NCBI RefSeq assembly: GCF_015832195.1
Contig: NC_052018.1
Location: forward strand, 27,494,115 to 27,558,114
Reading direction: 5' to 3'
DNA from: Motacilla alba alba
Taxonomy: Eukaryota > Chordata > Aves > Passeriformes > Motacillidae
Length of the DNA: 64,000 bases
Shown here: positions 49,471 to 61,559 of the stretch, one piece after another
Numbering within the stretch: the first letter of the stretch is position 1
How the letters are laid out: every line of letters begins with the position of its first letter
Translations under genes and position numbers: made by a program
Notes under the pieces: model-generated
Seen by the model: the letters and a program-made list of their open reading frames with translations, nothing else
What the model was told of the DNA's origin: nothing
The model's database searches: none

Positions 49471-52400
49471 ATTATATTTGGCTCAATTTACCAAGATAGT
49501 TAGCATTCCAAGCTGTATGTTGTCCTCTTAGGAAATTACTTCACTATTAATTCTTATGTATATCATGTTATGAATTACTATAATTCAAAAACTTTTGATT
49601 AACTGAATCGTTTCTCATTTAAAAACTTTGGGGAATTCAGAACTACTGCAGCACAGTTTTACCAGCTACAGATTAATGTGAAAAATGAAAGTAATAGGGG
49701 TATAATCAAACTCCCAGGATAAGCAAGACAATTCAGATACTTCAAGTTTTGTATAAGTAGCAGCAGATGATGAGCAGTTTGTGAATAAGACAAATTTTCT
49801 GATCTATAAATTTAACTTGATTTTAGTTTATGTGTTTCAGCTCCATGAGCACAGTCAACTATATCAAATATAGTAGATGTAGTTTTCTAGTACTGAAACT
49901 CACAGCCAGTGCTATATCTGGTATTCATGTAATTTCTATTGTTATAGACACCATAGACACTAAAATAGATACTAAATTACGTGTGTGCCTGTGTATATAT
50001 ACTACTTACATTTGGTCAGAAAACTGGTAAATATATTGTTATGTGATGTGCAAATTGTGCCTTTTTTTTCCCATACATGTGCGCAAATTGTCTGAGGTTT
50101 GAGTCACTCTAGCGCCAATGAGACCTGCAGTTTGTTTATACATCAAAGGAAACCATGTCTCTCACAGGGATCATTGAATGACCAGTGTGTTCAGGTCTAC
50201 CATTGATGACCACACACAGTTGTAAGCAATGAAAAACCATCATTTCAGCTTCCCACTGAAATGCTGCATATTTCAACAAGACAGAAACATCCGGTTCAAC
50301 ATAGTTTACAAACTAATATACTCATATAATATACTAATATACTACAATGATCTCCCATCCTGGTTAAGTCACACTTCTGAATAAATTAGCCTCTAGTGTC
50401 TACTCTGTTAATTCAAATTAAAAAACAAAACAAAACACCCCAAAACAACATAAAACCCCAACAATCTTATGTTCTGGGGCTCAGCTTTAAAAGATGAACA
50501 AGAAGTATATCAATGTAGATATCAAATGAAGAAAAATTCTCCCTGCCCATCCATATTGCAGTCCATATTGTCAGTTCTGCTATTTGCAACAGATATTACT
50601 TCTTCCATACTTTCTCTTTAAGCTCCCTTACTTCTCAAAAAACCCCACACCTGGACTATCTATAAGTAATTTTATTCTCACTTTATTATGCACCACTTCT
50701 TTCTGTTTCTTTGTAAAAGCTGGTCTCTTTCGGGCAAGGGCTATATATTATCTCACTCCACCACTACATGCATATATTTGAAGCTATATAAAAATGTTAA
50801 ATAATGAACAATAGAAAGCAATTCAGAACACTCTCTTACCAAAACTTAAATCTGGCAAGATTTCAAGAAAACATTATTGGAAGCAGAGTAGGAACAGACA
50901 TCAGTGAAGTATCTATAGATTTATTATTTGTAGTAACAGAACAGACAGCTCTTTATCTATACACGTATTACTTCACCTCACTTCATCTCATCTCATCTCA
51001 TCTCTGTCCTTCAGTATATATACTTATATATGAAGTATAATAAATAAAATAAGCACTTCAAGGAACCTTGGTTCAGGTTGTCATATCCCATATTGTCATG
51101 CCTATAACTCACATGTTGTGTAATAGATATACATCATAGTGCTATAGTATTTTATATATGCAGCATAGTGATTAGCATTTTTGTACTCTGTTTAGCAAGA
51201 AGTTGAAGATCTGACAACTATCAGTTTAGTTATCTTACAGTAAATAGAGTTGCACCTTTTTATGTAAAGCCTGTAAGAAAATTTTGAATATTTTGCTGCT
51301 GGGCATGATTTTTCATCACTGGATTGCAATTTGGTTTGGTTGGTTTTTTTTACAAAAACCCCTCTATCATTTAAATTCTACTTTTGTTTCCATTTCCTGC
51401 AGAGAGACTTTGACAAATTAGAGTAATGTAAGCATAGGGCATTTTGTTGCAATCTCAGTTCGTAGTACCAGTGTAAGCACAAAAGAAATGAGAATTGTTT
51501 TTATCCACATATTCAGATTTACACAGAACCAGGTTTATTGTTGCTATTGCTTACACCTCTACTTGGCTATACCATCAAGAGCTAGAGAAATTGAGTCAGA
51601 AATCTCATCTCAAAAAAGGTGGGGTTTATAGATTTTCCCTAAAGCAGGTTTTCTTCACATTTAGTTCCTTACAGAATAGTAATGTTTACATTTTCCAATA
51701 TACAGTTTGGATTCTGGTTTAATAGGCCAAGATATTTTAATTTTACAGATGTGGCCATACGTGGATGTGCTAACTCAGAAACAGAAAACAGGATGTTGTA
51801 TTGCTTGGCTTGTTAATATAGAAGAAACTTTTGGTGTTACTTACTCAAAGATAAGTAGATGCTCTCTCTGATGTCATCTTGTTGCTTTTGGGAAGTTGAG
51901 TACTACAGCTAATAATTAATAACATTTTAAAGATTGTTATTAAATTATATATGTAGACTTAATTTATTTTTTTAAGTAAAATATTTGAACCATTTCTCCA
52001 CAGCATGGATAGGTTCATTCATTTTGGCTTATTTCTTCTGAATAATAAGCAGTTAAGTCCTTGATAATAAGGGATCAAGAATTCTATGTCAAGGTATGAA
52101 AATATATGCTAATGTGTCTTTCCAAAACTCCTTTCTTAATGATGGAAAAATAAAGGAACACTGTATTCCTGTAGTAAGTTTATCAGATTGTTGTTTTTTT
52201 TTACACTTACAGATGCTTTTTAGCAAATATGTTCTTTTCTAAATGGTAGCAGAGATTTATACTTTTTCTTTTGTCTGTTTCAATAAAAGAATTTAAAATT
52301 TTTTCTAATGAAAGGAAGTATGTTGCATGTTTAGTCTCTTTCCTTATTCCATCTGCAAGCGCTCAGAATAGTTTGTCTTCCCCTATGGGATTCCAGTGCA

Positions 52401-55373
52401 TATTTTCCAAATAAAATCACTCAAGAAAGAATATAAAAAATAAAAAGAAGCTAGGCCTAGAATCCTAGGTGTGTTAAGTGACAGGTTTGAACTGCAGGAT
52501 ACTGAATCTTAGGCAGTCTCAGTCTCCAGAACAGGGGATTGTTTGAACTACGCTATGATTTCCTCCCTTCCAAGGAAACAGAGTTGCACACAGGGGAGAT
52601 GCATATCCAGTTTTTATCCTGACATAGATTCAGAATATTTTTAAGGTGCAGCACTGAGCATAAAAGGCATACCTAAAAGTGTGGATACCATCAATTTAAC
52701 CCTGAAGACTTATGTTTTTGTTCTCTATGCCTCTTCTGTTTCCCCTGCCAGAAATCAAAACTACCTATATGAGAAACACCAGTCACCTGTTTGTGCCCTT
52801 ATTACACATAAGGTCCAACACAATTTACCAAATGAGACTTTACTTACTAATCCTATCTACAAGATCCTCCCTGATGAGTCAGGAGTACAGTTCCAAAATA
52901 GGAAACTACTGTCTTCAAGCTGATTTCAGCTCCCAGAATTTTTACTGAAATTTGAGCTACTTTCAGACAAAAAAATCTTTCTGACAACTTATATTACATA
53001 TAATAATTATTTTTTCTGTTGATTAGTGGTAATTTAACAATTCTATATTATGGCATGACATCAACACAAAAAATAGTTTCCTTTTGTACTTTTTTATCAT
53101 AATCATCTAGCACTGTAGAATGTGCTGTAGCTAGACTATTTATCTGTACAGAGCAGATATTTTGTCCAAATATTTAGTTTAACAACATGTTTAAGAGACT
53201 TGGAAATGCTGTCTTCAAATCTCTTTTAATTTAGGAGAATGCCCTCATCACGTAGGAACTGCTCCTCTTTCTTTCTGAGAAAGAACAAGTGGTTATGTGT
53301 TCCAGGAAATATTAAAACTAGCTTATCCTATACGTTTATTCTAAACTTTTAGCACAGAGAGTAGACTGAAAGTCTTCCAGAGCTGGGAGGTGTTATGAAG
53401 ATAAGATTTTGTACCTTATCCAATGTCATTGGGCAAGTTCACAACAGAATGAATGCAGTCTGAACTTAAAATATACATTCATTTGTCACCATCTTTCATC
53501 TAAGCTCAGTTTCACTTGAGATGAATTCAGAAAATTACCTGTTCAGCCCCAGTAATTTCAAAACAGAAGATAAAATATTATATTCTAAGAGGTTTCATTG
53601 TTGTTTTGCACTTCCTCTAGTTCTACAGTTTAAAATACAGCTGTGTAATATGTGTTTACAGTCTTTTTCGTAATAGAACTTCCTCCAGTTATAGTTATAT
53701 TTTGTCTGTTAAGAAAATAAAAACCCCTGTTTTTTTAGAAAATAAAAGAAAAGAAGCAAATGCTCTATTTGCTAGATGAAAGAAAGATGTAAAATACAAT
53801 AAATTGTAAAATGTGATTATTAACATTCATTGAGTACTATTTTAGCAATCCAATTTCATGCAATATATACTTAAATAATAACTTGAAAATGTGTCGGTAA
53901 AAATGTATAAATGCTTTATATATATATAGCACTTAAAAAGAGTGACCCTGATATCTCGGAGATTGTTGTCTCTTTTCAAATCAAACCTTTAGACACTGTT
54001 CCAACTGTGAGGAGACTTGAGTGACTGCCATTAATGATTCAACCTTAAAGAGTATCCAACTGTTTTGGAAGGACAGGTATATTTCTGCCTCATTTTCTCT
54101 TTTTTTTCAGTTTTACCTCTTGGAAACATTATTCTGGCCAATGGTATTAGGCCAAAGAATGCTGAAATTAATATTAAAGTGTCAAAAAAATTCAGGCATA
54201 TTCAAAGCTTAGAAAAGCAAATACGCAGCTCATGCACTGATGCAAATAGTTATAGTTTTTAATTTAGCTTTTAACACAAAGTATATGGTCTCAAGGACAT
54301 TTATTTGTAAAGAGATATGTCGTTATAGACAGCAACACCAGATTCTTTCTTTTTTTTTATTTTGTTAACTTCAAATTTGCTAGTAAAACACTAAAAAACC
54401 CAAGCAAATAAGAATTTGTATATGTGCTTTTTCATACAACCAATTCTACAAAATATATTAATTTTTTTCTTGGCTTGTTATTCCTAGCTATACTTTGTTT
54501 TTTGCTATTTAAAAAGCACTTATAAAAACCATGATCTGTAATTTTTAAAGTTCAGAATAATAAGATATTCTGTTAAGTTGCTGCTTCAATTCTTCTCTAA
54601 CTCATTTCAATATTTTTAAATGCAGTAGGAACTATATGAGGCTTGTATCTCATTTAACATGACTTCAATCCTTCTTCCAATAGTTCATAATTCTTCTGCT
54701 TTCATATCATATCTTGTAAATGAAGAGTCTTTTTATATATCGACATTGGTCCCATTAATTTTAATAGTAAATGCATCTATGCAACAAGAAGAGAATATAA
54801 GCTAAATCTTTTATTTCACTCTAGAATATATCTCTGTAAATTGATAGCATACAAATGTCTGGTTGATGAACCTTTCATTTTAAACTTAAGTGAACTAGTA
54901 CTATATAGTGATTTTAGACATCCACATAACTGTCACAAGACTGGAAGTTTTTTTCCAAGGTGTCTTCTAGCTAGTGGAAGCCAATTCCTGTCTCTTCTGC
55001 CTGCATGTTCTTAGATATGCACACATAGCTCCTGAAAAGGGAAGCACAGATTTCAGTTGAATTTAGAAAGTCTAGTAGGAAAAAAACCCAAACCCCCGAG
55101 TATTATATTTGTTGTGGTTATTAATATTCAGTAGGGAACATGAATACATTGCTAAACAAAACTTGGAAAGTTGTGGTTTTAGTGACAGATGAAGCAGAAA
55201 TGGATATGACAGAAAAATCTAAATGAGCAAACTTGGTTTGCTTATGAATCTTGTGCACCTCTTCTGGAGCCAATTCTTCATTATCTTCATGTCTGGTTTT
55301 GATCATGATGAAAGGACTGAATGTAAATGTCTAGTTTGCAATGAGTTTGCAATGAGTTTGCAATAAGGCTTTA

Positions 55374-55379
<6 letters not shown>
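49471..55379. other. AT-rich non-coding DNA, no gene seen
   Basis: No frame above about 80 codons and no recognisable domain. Contains an A/C-rich stretch at 50420-50464, a short CATCT pentanucleotide array at 50984-51004, the palindrome CTAGGCCTAG near 52452, and three copies of GAGTTTGCAAT-like sequence at about 55333-55365 just before the poly(T) tract. Confidence 0.65.
50984..51004. repeat. (CATCT)4 pentanucleotide repeat
   Basis: Four CATCT units preceded by related CACCTCACTT sequence. Confidence 0.9.

Positions 55380-55430
<51 letters not shown>
55333..55430. repeat. Triplicated TAGTTTGCAATG-type unit and 51-bp poly(T)
   Basis: TAGTTTGCAAT, GAGTTTGCAAT and GAGTTTGCAAT follow each other directly at 55333-55365, then after AAGGCTTTATTTCTC comes an uninterrupted run of 51 T (55380-55430). 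Read on the minus strand this is a long poly(A), but the sequence on its 5' side there has no polyadenylation signal or recognisable processed gene, so a retrocopy is not supported. Confidence 0.93.
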
Positions 55431-55432
<2 letters not shown>

Positions 55433-56227
55433 GAGCATCAGCTGAGTAGAGTCTATTTGCTGGCAGCAAATGTTGTTTGCATTTTTTCCTGTGGGGGTAT
55501 CTGGAATAATGAGGAACAACTCACAGGTGTATTCCTCTCTGAACTTCCAGAAGTCAAAACCTCAAGAAGGTCTTCAATGCGTTCCATGCATTTTACCAGA
55601 GAAACAATTTTTTTACAGGAGAAAGAACTGGACATCTTGAAAATGTTTCCTCAGAAGTGGGGGGCAGCATGTGTGTTTATAGAAATTGGAGTTCTTGATT
55701 AAATATTTAATAAAAAATTTAAAAACCCTTTCATTTCAGGAACATGAAAAATGAAAGCCAAGAAAGAAGCATTTTTTGTCTACAATTCCTAAATATTTAT
55801 GTGATACTATTGCTGTCAAACCTTAGGAGAATTCTATACTCAGTGCCTCAGACTGTCATTCTTCTCCATGGGTGAGGTTCTCCAGTCTAGTTGTTAGCCT
55901 ATTATCAGCTAGATTTAATAGAGGGAAGTTTCATTTTTTCAGTGAGAAATTTGCTTTATTTTAGTGCAAAAATTTATTCTAGCCTTCCTCCACACAGTTT
56001 TCAATTCCTTTCCACTATCAAAAACACATTTGAACCCTATTTGTGTATGCCTTTTGTTGATGGAATTGTTTCTAGAGCTGCTATTTAAAATGATCTGATT
56101 CACTGCCCATGTAAGTCAAATGAAATCACCTTTCTACAGTGCTAAGAAAGGTGCAATATCTAAAGGCAAATAAAAAAGTTTTTTGGGCAAGTTAAAAGCT
56201 GTCATGTTGTTTTTTATATTTGTTTCC
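55431..56227. other. Non-coding DNA, no gene seen
   Basis: An 81-codon plus frame at 55457-55702 has no recognisable domain and overlaps a minus-strand frame of similar length. Nothing else can be supported. Confidence 0.6.
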
Positions 56228-56384
56228 TTTTTTTTTTTTTTTTGGTTCGGTTTCTTTGGGTTTTAGGGGTTTTTTGGTGTGAGTTTTTTTGGGGGGTTTT
56301 GCTTGTTTTGGGGGGGTTGTGGGTTTTTGTTTGGTGTTGGGTTTGTGGTTTTGTTTGCTTATTTGTTTGTTTTTTCTTTTCCAG
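56228..56384 (+). repeat. 157-bp G/T-rich strand-asymmetric tract
   Basis: Begins with 16 T and continues as almost pure G and T, including G runs at 56258-56260, 56266-56269, 56291-56296, 56310-56316, 56321-56323 and 56339-56341. Four runs could in principle form a G-quadruplex, but only with loops longer than the usual seven bases. Peptides on both strands (Gly/Phe-rich on plus, Lys/Thr/Pro-rich on minus) are low-complexity artefacts. Confidence 0.93.
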
Positions 56385-56487
56385 GAGCATTATTATCTGT
56401 AAAGAAGGAATGTGAAAACTACTTGGATTGTTCGATAATCTACCCCTTTTATATGTCCAGTAACAAAGACAGATGAAGATGAAGCTG

Positions 56488-56624
56488 GTAAACTCCATGG
56501 CCAGGCTGGATGGGGCATTGAGCAGCATGGTCTAGTCTGAGGTGTTCCTGCCCATGGCAGTGGGGTTGAAACCAGAAAATCTTCAAGGCCCCTTCCAATC
56601 CAGGCCATTCTATAATTCTATAAA
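56488..56624 (+). mobile_element. CR1 LINE 3' tail (about 137 bp)
   Basis: Plus-strand CR1 terminus: CCAGGCTGGATGGGGCATTGA near 56500, GGTGTTCCTGCCCATGGCAG near 56540, then TTCCAATCCAGGCCATTCTATAATTCT near 56593-56620. These are the conserved final blocks of the family also seen at 49310-49470. Truncation is extreme, with no coding part left. Confidence 0.88.
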
Positions 56625-58544
56625 ACTCTGTATTTGCCTTAGAAGGATGGCTTGTCTTCTCCATCCCTCATTCCTTTTTTATCACACAGGTATTTAGTCT
56701 AGTGTGACACGAAATATCTCCAGCCAATATAGAGGATAATTTAGAGTTTGTTATTCTTATACAGCCTCTCAGAAATCAGCCCTTGATCCTCTTGGACTTT
56801 TTGCTTTGTGGTGAAGGGAATACATTAAAATGACCCTCAAAAGCAACAGTCAAAGCAAAACTGTCTCTAAACCAGAAGCCTTTCTGAGCTCCACATACAT
56901 GACTTTTTAAAGTTGATTTCCTCTCTCCTTCTTTGCCTCTTTGCCATTTCACTCCTATTATGACTATGGTAGCCTTAGAAAAATATATTTGGGAGTGGGA
57001 GAGGGTTGAGAAGATGAGGGTTTATTGATGTAATGTATTGAAAACCTCAAGGAACATTTTTTTATGCTTCTGTCTATACAAAATGTAGAGGATAAGGACT
57101 CTGGATCAGTTGCTGGGTTACTTACAGTGCCATGAATTAAAAAAAAAAAAAACAAACAAAACAAAACCACAAACAAAAAGACCCAGCTAAATGACAGCTT
57201 CTTTGGAGAGAGTGAAAACAGGTTTTGAGCTAAAGCTGATCAGCCAATATAGAAGTACAGAAGCCTGGACTATTTTATAACTGCCTGTAATTCATTTTAC
57301 CACATTATTTTAGATGGAGATAAATTCTTAACTTATTTTCCCAACAAGCAGCAATTGGGTACTCTGTAGTTTCTCACAGGCTGACTCCGAATGCAATTCA
57401 GCCTGTGCAGATGGTCTGCACAGGGATGACACATCACGTAAGTCTCAATTAGCTTCTCACTGCAGAATTTAAATGGGATTACGTGATACATAAAACCTCA
57501 CTGGCACTGTCAGAAAAGTGGTGATCTACAACCTCTGCAGTTAAAGGCTAAAATGTAATGAACCAGCAATTTAAGTACTCTATCATTTTTTTTCCTTAAA
57601 ATGTAATTATGCTGGAATACAATCTTTTTTTTTTTTTTAAACCTCTTTAAAAAAATATTTTGGTACATTCAGAGAGAGACAGTTCTAGTTCTCAAAGTCT
57701 GGCCAGAAGCATCACATCCAGAAATGACGACAAGCATTACATCCCTCCTGATATGCTTCTAATTGGTGTTGTTGGAGAGGCAGACATTTGCTCTGCAGTT
57801 GTAGGCTGCATATTAGTTATGCATATATATTAGTTATCTTTCTTTTTTGTCTGTTATGGTATTTTTAACCCACAAACAGCAAAACTGAAACGATCAGACT
57901 TTGCTCAATTCAGACTGAAGGTCTGTAGTGCTAGCTGAAATTTTTGTTTCATGTTCTAGTAAGGACATATATCTCCAGCTCATCAAGGTAGCTGATAGTC
58001 TTATGGTCTTTCTAGACTGCTGTACTTTGACACACAATGGTTGTAACAAAAGGCAAATACTAATTAGCAGAAAGGGTTTTTTGAATGTTACTTTTATAAT
58101 ATTTTATTTATGGCAAGAGTTCTACAAAAGGCACCAATGAAAAAAAGAACATTTCTATTCATTGGAAGCTGGATAATAAATTGATTTTTAAATTATCCTC
58201 CTTTCTCACAAGATGCTTTACAGATGTATTTTATTGACTGTCGTTTTCCCCATATAAATAACTTGCCCCTCTATTGAAGTCCACTGAAACAGTGGGATTT
58301 ATCCCTAAGCTCAAAAAAGAAAATCTGTTAGCATGTTCTTGTGTGGTAGAAATATTTTCTGGAGGAATTTAACTACTTTTAGGATACATACACCTGTTTA
58401 AGCCTGGCCAACAAAACCTCTGTCTCTGCTTCCTTTGAGACTGTGATGTTCTCTTAGTCTTGTTATAAGTTTATTGTTGGTGCAAAAATCTCTACTGGTA
58501 AACAGGTTTTGAAGAAAGCTTCTAAAAGAAAGAGCTTATCAAGT
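56625..58544. other. Non-coding DNA with a cluster of inverted repeats near 57.4 kb
   Basis: No gene is supported. An A/C-only tract lies at 57139-57179 and a 14-bp poly(T) at 57625-57638. The segment 57360-57560 is compositionally balanced and carries three overlapping inverted repeats (see the separate entry). Confidence 0.6.
57375..57487. repeat. Three overlapping inverted repeats
   Basis: CACAGGCTGA (57375-57384) pairs with TCAGCCTGTG (57398-57407). CCTGTGCAGA (57402-57411) pairs with TCTGCACAGG (57415-57424) around TGG. ATCACGTAA (57433-57441) pairs with TTACGTGAT (57479-57487). All three are perfect. The first two share bases 57402-57407, so a single strand could form one or the other but not both. 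TTACGTGA/TCACGTAA resembles PAR-bZIP or CRE-like binding sites. Confidence 0.88.
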
Positions 58545-60401
58545 GCTATGTGCATCCAGCCTGAATGGGCAATGAGGTTTTGAAGGAACTTAGGAATAAA
58601 AAGAGGATGTATCATCTTTGGAAGGAGGGTCAGGTCTCTCAGGAAGTATTTAAGGGGATTCCTAAGGCATGTAGGAAAAAAAAATTAGGGAGGCCAAAGC
58701 TCAATGCAAACTCAATTTGGCAACTTTTTTGAAGGACATTAAAAATGTTTTAAAAAATATATTAATGGTAAAAGGAAGAGTAAGACAAACCTTTGTTCTC
58801 TACTGGATGTGGGAGGGAACTTAGTCATTGCAGATGAGGAGAAGGTGGAAGTGCTTAACACCTTCTTTTCCTCAGTCTTTAGTATGAAGACGGCTTGTCC
58901 TCAGGACAACTGTCCTCCTGGGCTGGTAGATGGTGTCAGGGAGCAGAATGGTCGTCCTGTTATCCAGGAGGAGGCAGTCAGAGAACTGCTGAAACACTTG
59001 GATATTCATAAATCTATGAGACCAGATGGGATCCATCTCAGGGTGATGAGGGAGCTGGCAGATGAGCTTGCAAAGTCGCTCTCCATCATTCACCAACAGT
59101 CCTGGCTCACTGGTGAGGTTCCAGATGACTGAAAGCTGGCCAATGTGACGCCCATTCATAAAAAGGATGGGAAGGAGGATCCTGGTACTTATAGACCAAT
59201 TAGCCTGACCTCAGTACCCAGTAAGGTAATGGAACAGTTTTTATTGAGTGTCATCACACAGCACTTACAAGATTGGAAGAGTATCAGACCCAGCCAGCAC
59301 GGGTTTAGGAGAGGTAGGTTATGTTTGAGCAACCTGGTTTCCTTTTATGACCAAGTGGCACACCCAGTGGATGCAGGAAAGGCTGTTGACATTGTGTACC
59401 TGGAGTTCAGCAAGGCCTTTGACACTGTCTCCTACAGCATGGTCCTGGAAAAGCTGGCAGCCCACAGCTTGGACAGGAGCACTCTTTGCTGGGTTAAGAA
59501 CTAGTTGGATGGCCAGGTCCAGAGAGTGGTGGTGAATGGGGCTGCATCCAGCTGTCACCAGTGATATCCCTCTGGGGCCAGTTCTGTTCAATATTTTTAT
59601 CGATTACATGGATGAGGGGATTGAGTCTTTCATTAGTAAATCTGCAGACAACACTATGCTGGGAGCGTGTGTCAATCCGTTGGAAGGAAGGAGGGCTCTG
59701 CAGAGAGACTTGGAACAATTGGATGGGTGGGTAGAGTCCAATAAGATGAAGTTTAATAAATCCAAGTGCTGAGTCCTGCATTTTGGCTACAATAACCCCG
59801 TGCAATGTTACAGGCTGGGATGGTGTGGCTGGACAGTGCCCAGGCAGAAAGGGACCTGGGGGTACTGGTAAACAGCCGGCTGAACATGAGCCTGAAGTGT
59901 GCCCTGGTGGCCAAGAAGGCCAACGGCATCCTGGAATGTATCAGGAATAGTGTGGCCAGCAGGAGCAGGGAGGTCATTCTTCCCCTGCACTCAGCACTGG
60001 TGGGGCCACACCTTGAGTGCTGTGTCCAGTTCTGGCCCCTCAGTTTAGGAGATGCTTGAGCATGTCCAGAGAGGGGCAACAAGGCTGGTGAGGGACTTGG
60101 AACGTAGTTGTAGTCTCTTTCTCCAGGCAGCAACTGACAGAACAAGATGACACAGACTTAACCTGCGCCAAGGAAAATATAGGTTGGATATAAAGATTTA
60201 TATTTTTTTTTTACTGTAAGAGTGACAAAGTATTGGAATTGTCTACCTGGGGAGTTAAAGGAGTCACCATCCCAGGATGTGTTTAAAAAAAGACTGGATG
60301 TGGCACTCGGTGCCATGGTTTAGTTGCGGTGTTAGGGCATGGATTGGACTCGATGATCTTGAATGTCTCTTCCAACCTAGTGATTCTGTGTGATTCCATG
60401 A
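58545..60401 (+). mobile_element. CR1 LINE, 5'-truncated, largest copy in window
   Basis: This plus-strand copy starts in the linker before the reverse transcriptase (GNEVLKELRNKKRMYHLWKE encoded from about 58566) and runs through the reverse transcriptase into a 3' end with GGACTCGATGATCTTGAATG near 60348-60366, TTCCAACC near 60370 and two degenerate octamers ending at 60401. It has lost its 5' half including the endonuclease. Near 60108 the sequence jumps from a GTGAGGGACTTGGAACG block to TTGTAGTCTCTTTCTCCAG; the intervening block seen in the minus copy at 4021-4602 (about 110-130 bp there) is absent, so there is an internal deletion. Confidence 0.93.
58560..60059 (+). pseudogene. CR1 ORF2 reverse transcriptase remnant
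   Basis: The family protein reverse-transcribes CR1 RNA at a nicked target site. In order this copy shows: DEEKVEVLNTFFSSVFS (58836-58886); LLKHLDIHKSMRPDGIH; a TGA at 59130-59132 where the family has Trp; YRPISLTSVPSKVMEQ (59190-59237); QHGFRRGRLCLSNLVSFYDQ; VYLEFSKAFDTVS (palm motif A, 59394-59432, with Glu where DFSKAFD would have the catalytic Asp); a TAG at 59502-59504; and a shift to another frame carrying [20 protein letters not shown] and SADNT (59641-59655) in place of FADDT. A further frame change near 59800 precedes [13 protein letters not shown] and [20 protein letters not shown]. Two stops, two frame changes and altered catalytic residues make it non-functional. Confidence 0.92.
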
Positions 60402-61554
60402 GTTCCTTATGCAGATTATCCCAGCTGGTAAAGCTCTTGGAAACAGTCTCTTTAGACTTTAAATACTACACTAGCTTCAATTCCTAGTTTTTTGGAGATT
60501 CTTTCTTTTGGTATGTGAAGAAGAGTGTCACAACACTTCAGGTTAAAAATATCAAGCTGACCTCTGCAAAGGCTTTTCATTTCAATATAGTCAAATAGAC
60601 AGTGAAAAGACATTATTCTGGAAAAGGATTTAGAAGATCATCATGGAAGAACAACTACACAAGGCAGTATCAACAATAAAAGAATAAAGAGATCCTCCAT
60701 AGAAGTATGAAATGTTAAGCAGGAAAGAGATGTTACATGCGTATTCATCATTGATGAGATCCCTGTTAGAATTTCATGATCAGAATTTTTTTTTAGAACT
60801 GATTGAGTTTTAGAACAATTTGCAAAAATGATAAAATAACTAAAATACAGTTTCACAAAAGTTTGGATTTAGCCCTTGCAAGTTGGGTTGCATTGATACA
60901 AGCATGTACAATTGATGTGTCTGTAATGTAGATTTCTACAAGTGAACTAAATGATTAAGATTCCTTTATATTCAGTATGTATTTTAGGAATGACTGACTT
61001 ATCTATGTGTATTGCCCTGTAGGTATCACTCTAGGTGGTTGTGTCTCTCCTGCATGTCTTGCGTAACATCTGCCATTCCTACATGGGCATCTCAGATGCC
61101 TTAAGGTGTCTAAAATGAAATACTTATAATTGTACAACTGGTCTGGGGCTTTGATCAATATAATTGATGCATACAGAGAGACTTTTATTTCATCCTAAAA
61201 TAGACACACCTATATGAAGACTTCAGTAGGAGCGTTTGTGCTGATTAGACCTCTACATACTGTGATGAAAGCTTGGACATCTATCAAATCTACACATAGA
61301 TACCTACATAACAGATATCTGGGTACAAATGTCTGAGTCTAGAGCTGGATTTCACTCACAGTTTGCATGGGCATTCAGGAGAGAAGACAAAAAATTCTAA
61401 CCTATCTAAAAACACATAGAAGAGGATGCATCTGTGAGAAGACTTCTCAATGCAGAATATATGAGTAATAGCAAGACAAGTATAAAGCAAAGTATGCAAA
61501 ATTATTTTAAACAAAAGTGAAACTTGAAATTAGACACAATTTTAAGAGCCAAAG
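60402..61554. other. AT-rich spacer between two CR1 copies, no gene seen
   Basis: About 1.15 kb of AT-rich sequence with no coding frame above 71 codons and no repeat I can recognise. Confidence 0.68.
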
Positions 61555-61559
61555 CAATA

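Noticed and set aside
55380..55430. Poly(T) read as the tail of a processed retrogene on the minus strand
   Set aside because: No polyadenylation signal or gene-like sequence lies on the 5' side in that orientation, and no target duplication is visible.
56214..56528. 104-codon minus ORF with Lys/Thr/Pro-rich region
   Set aside because: It is a translation of the G/T-rich tract plus CR1 tail; no protein family fits.
59753..60145. 130-codon minus-strand ORF in the 58.5-kb CR1
   Set aside because: It is antisense to the CR1 reverse transcriptase frame and reflects the GC-richer composition of the element.
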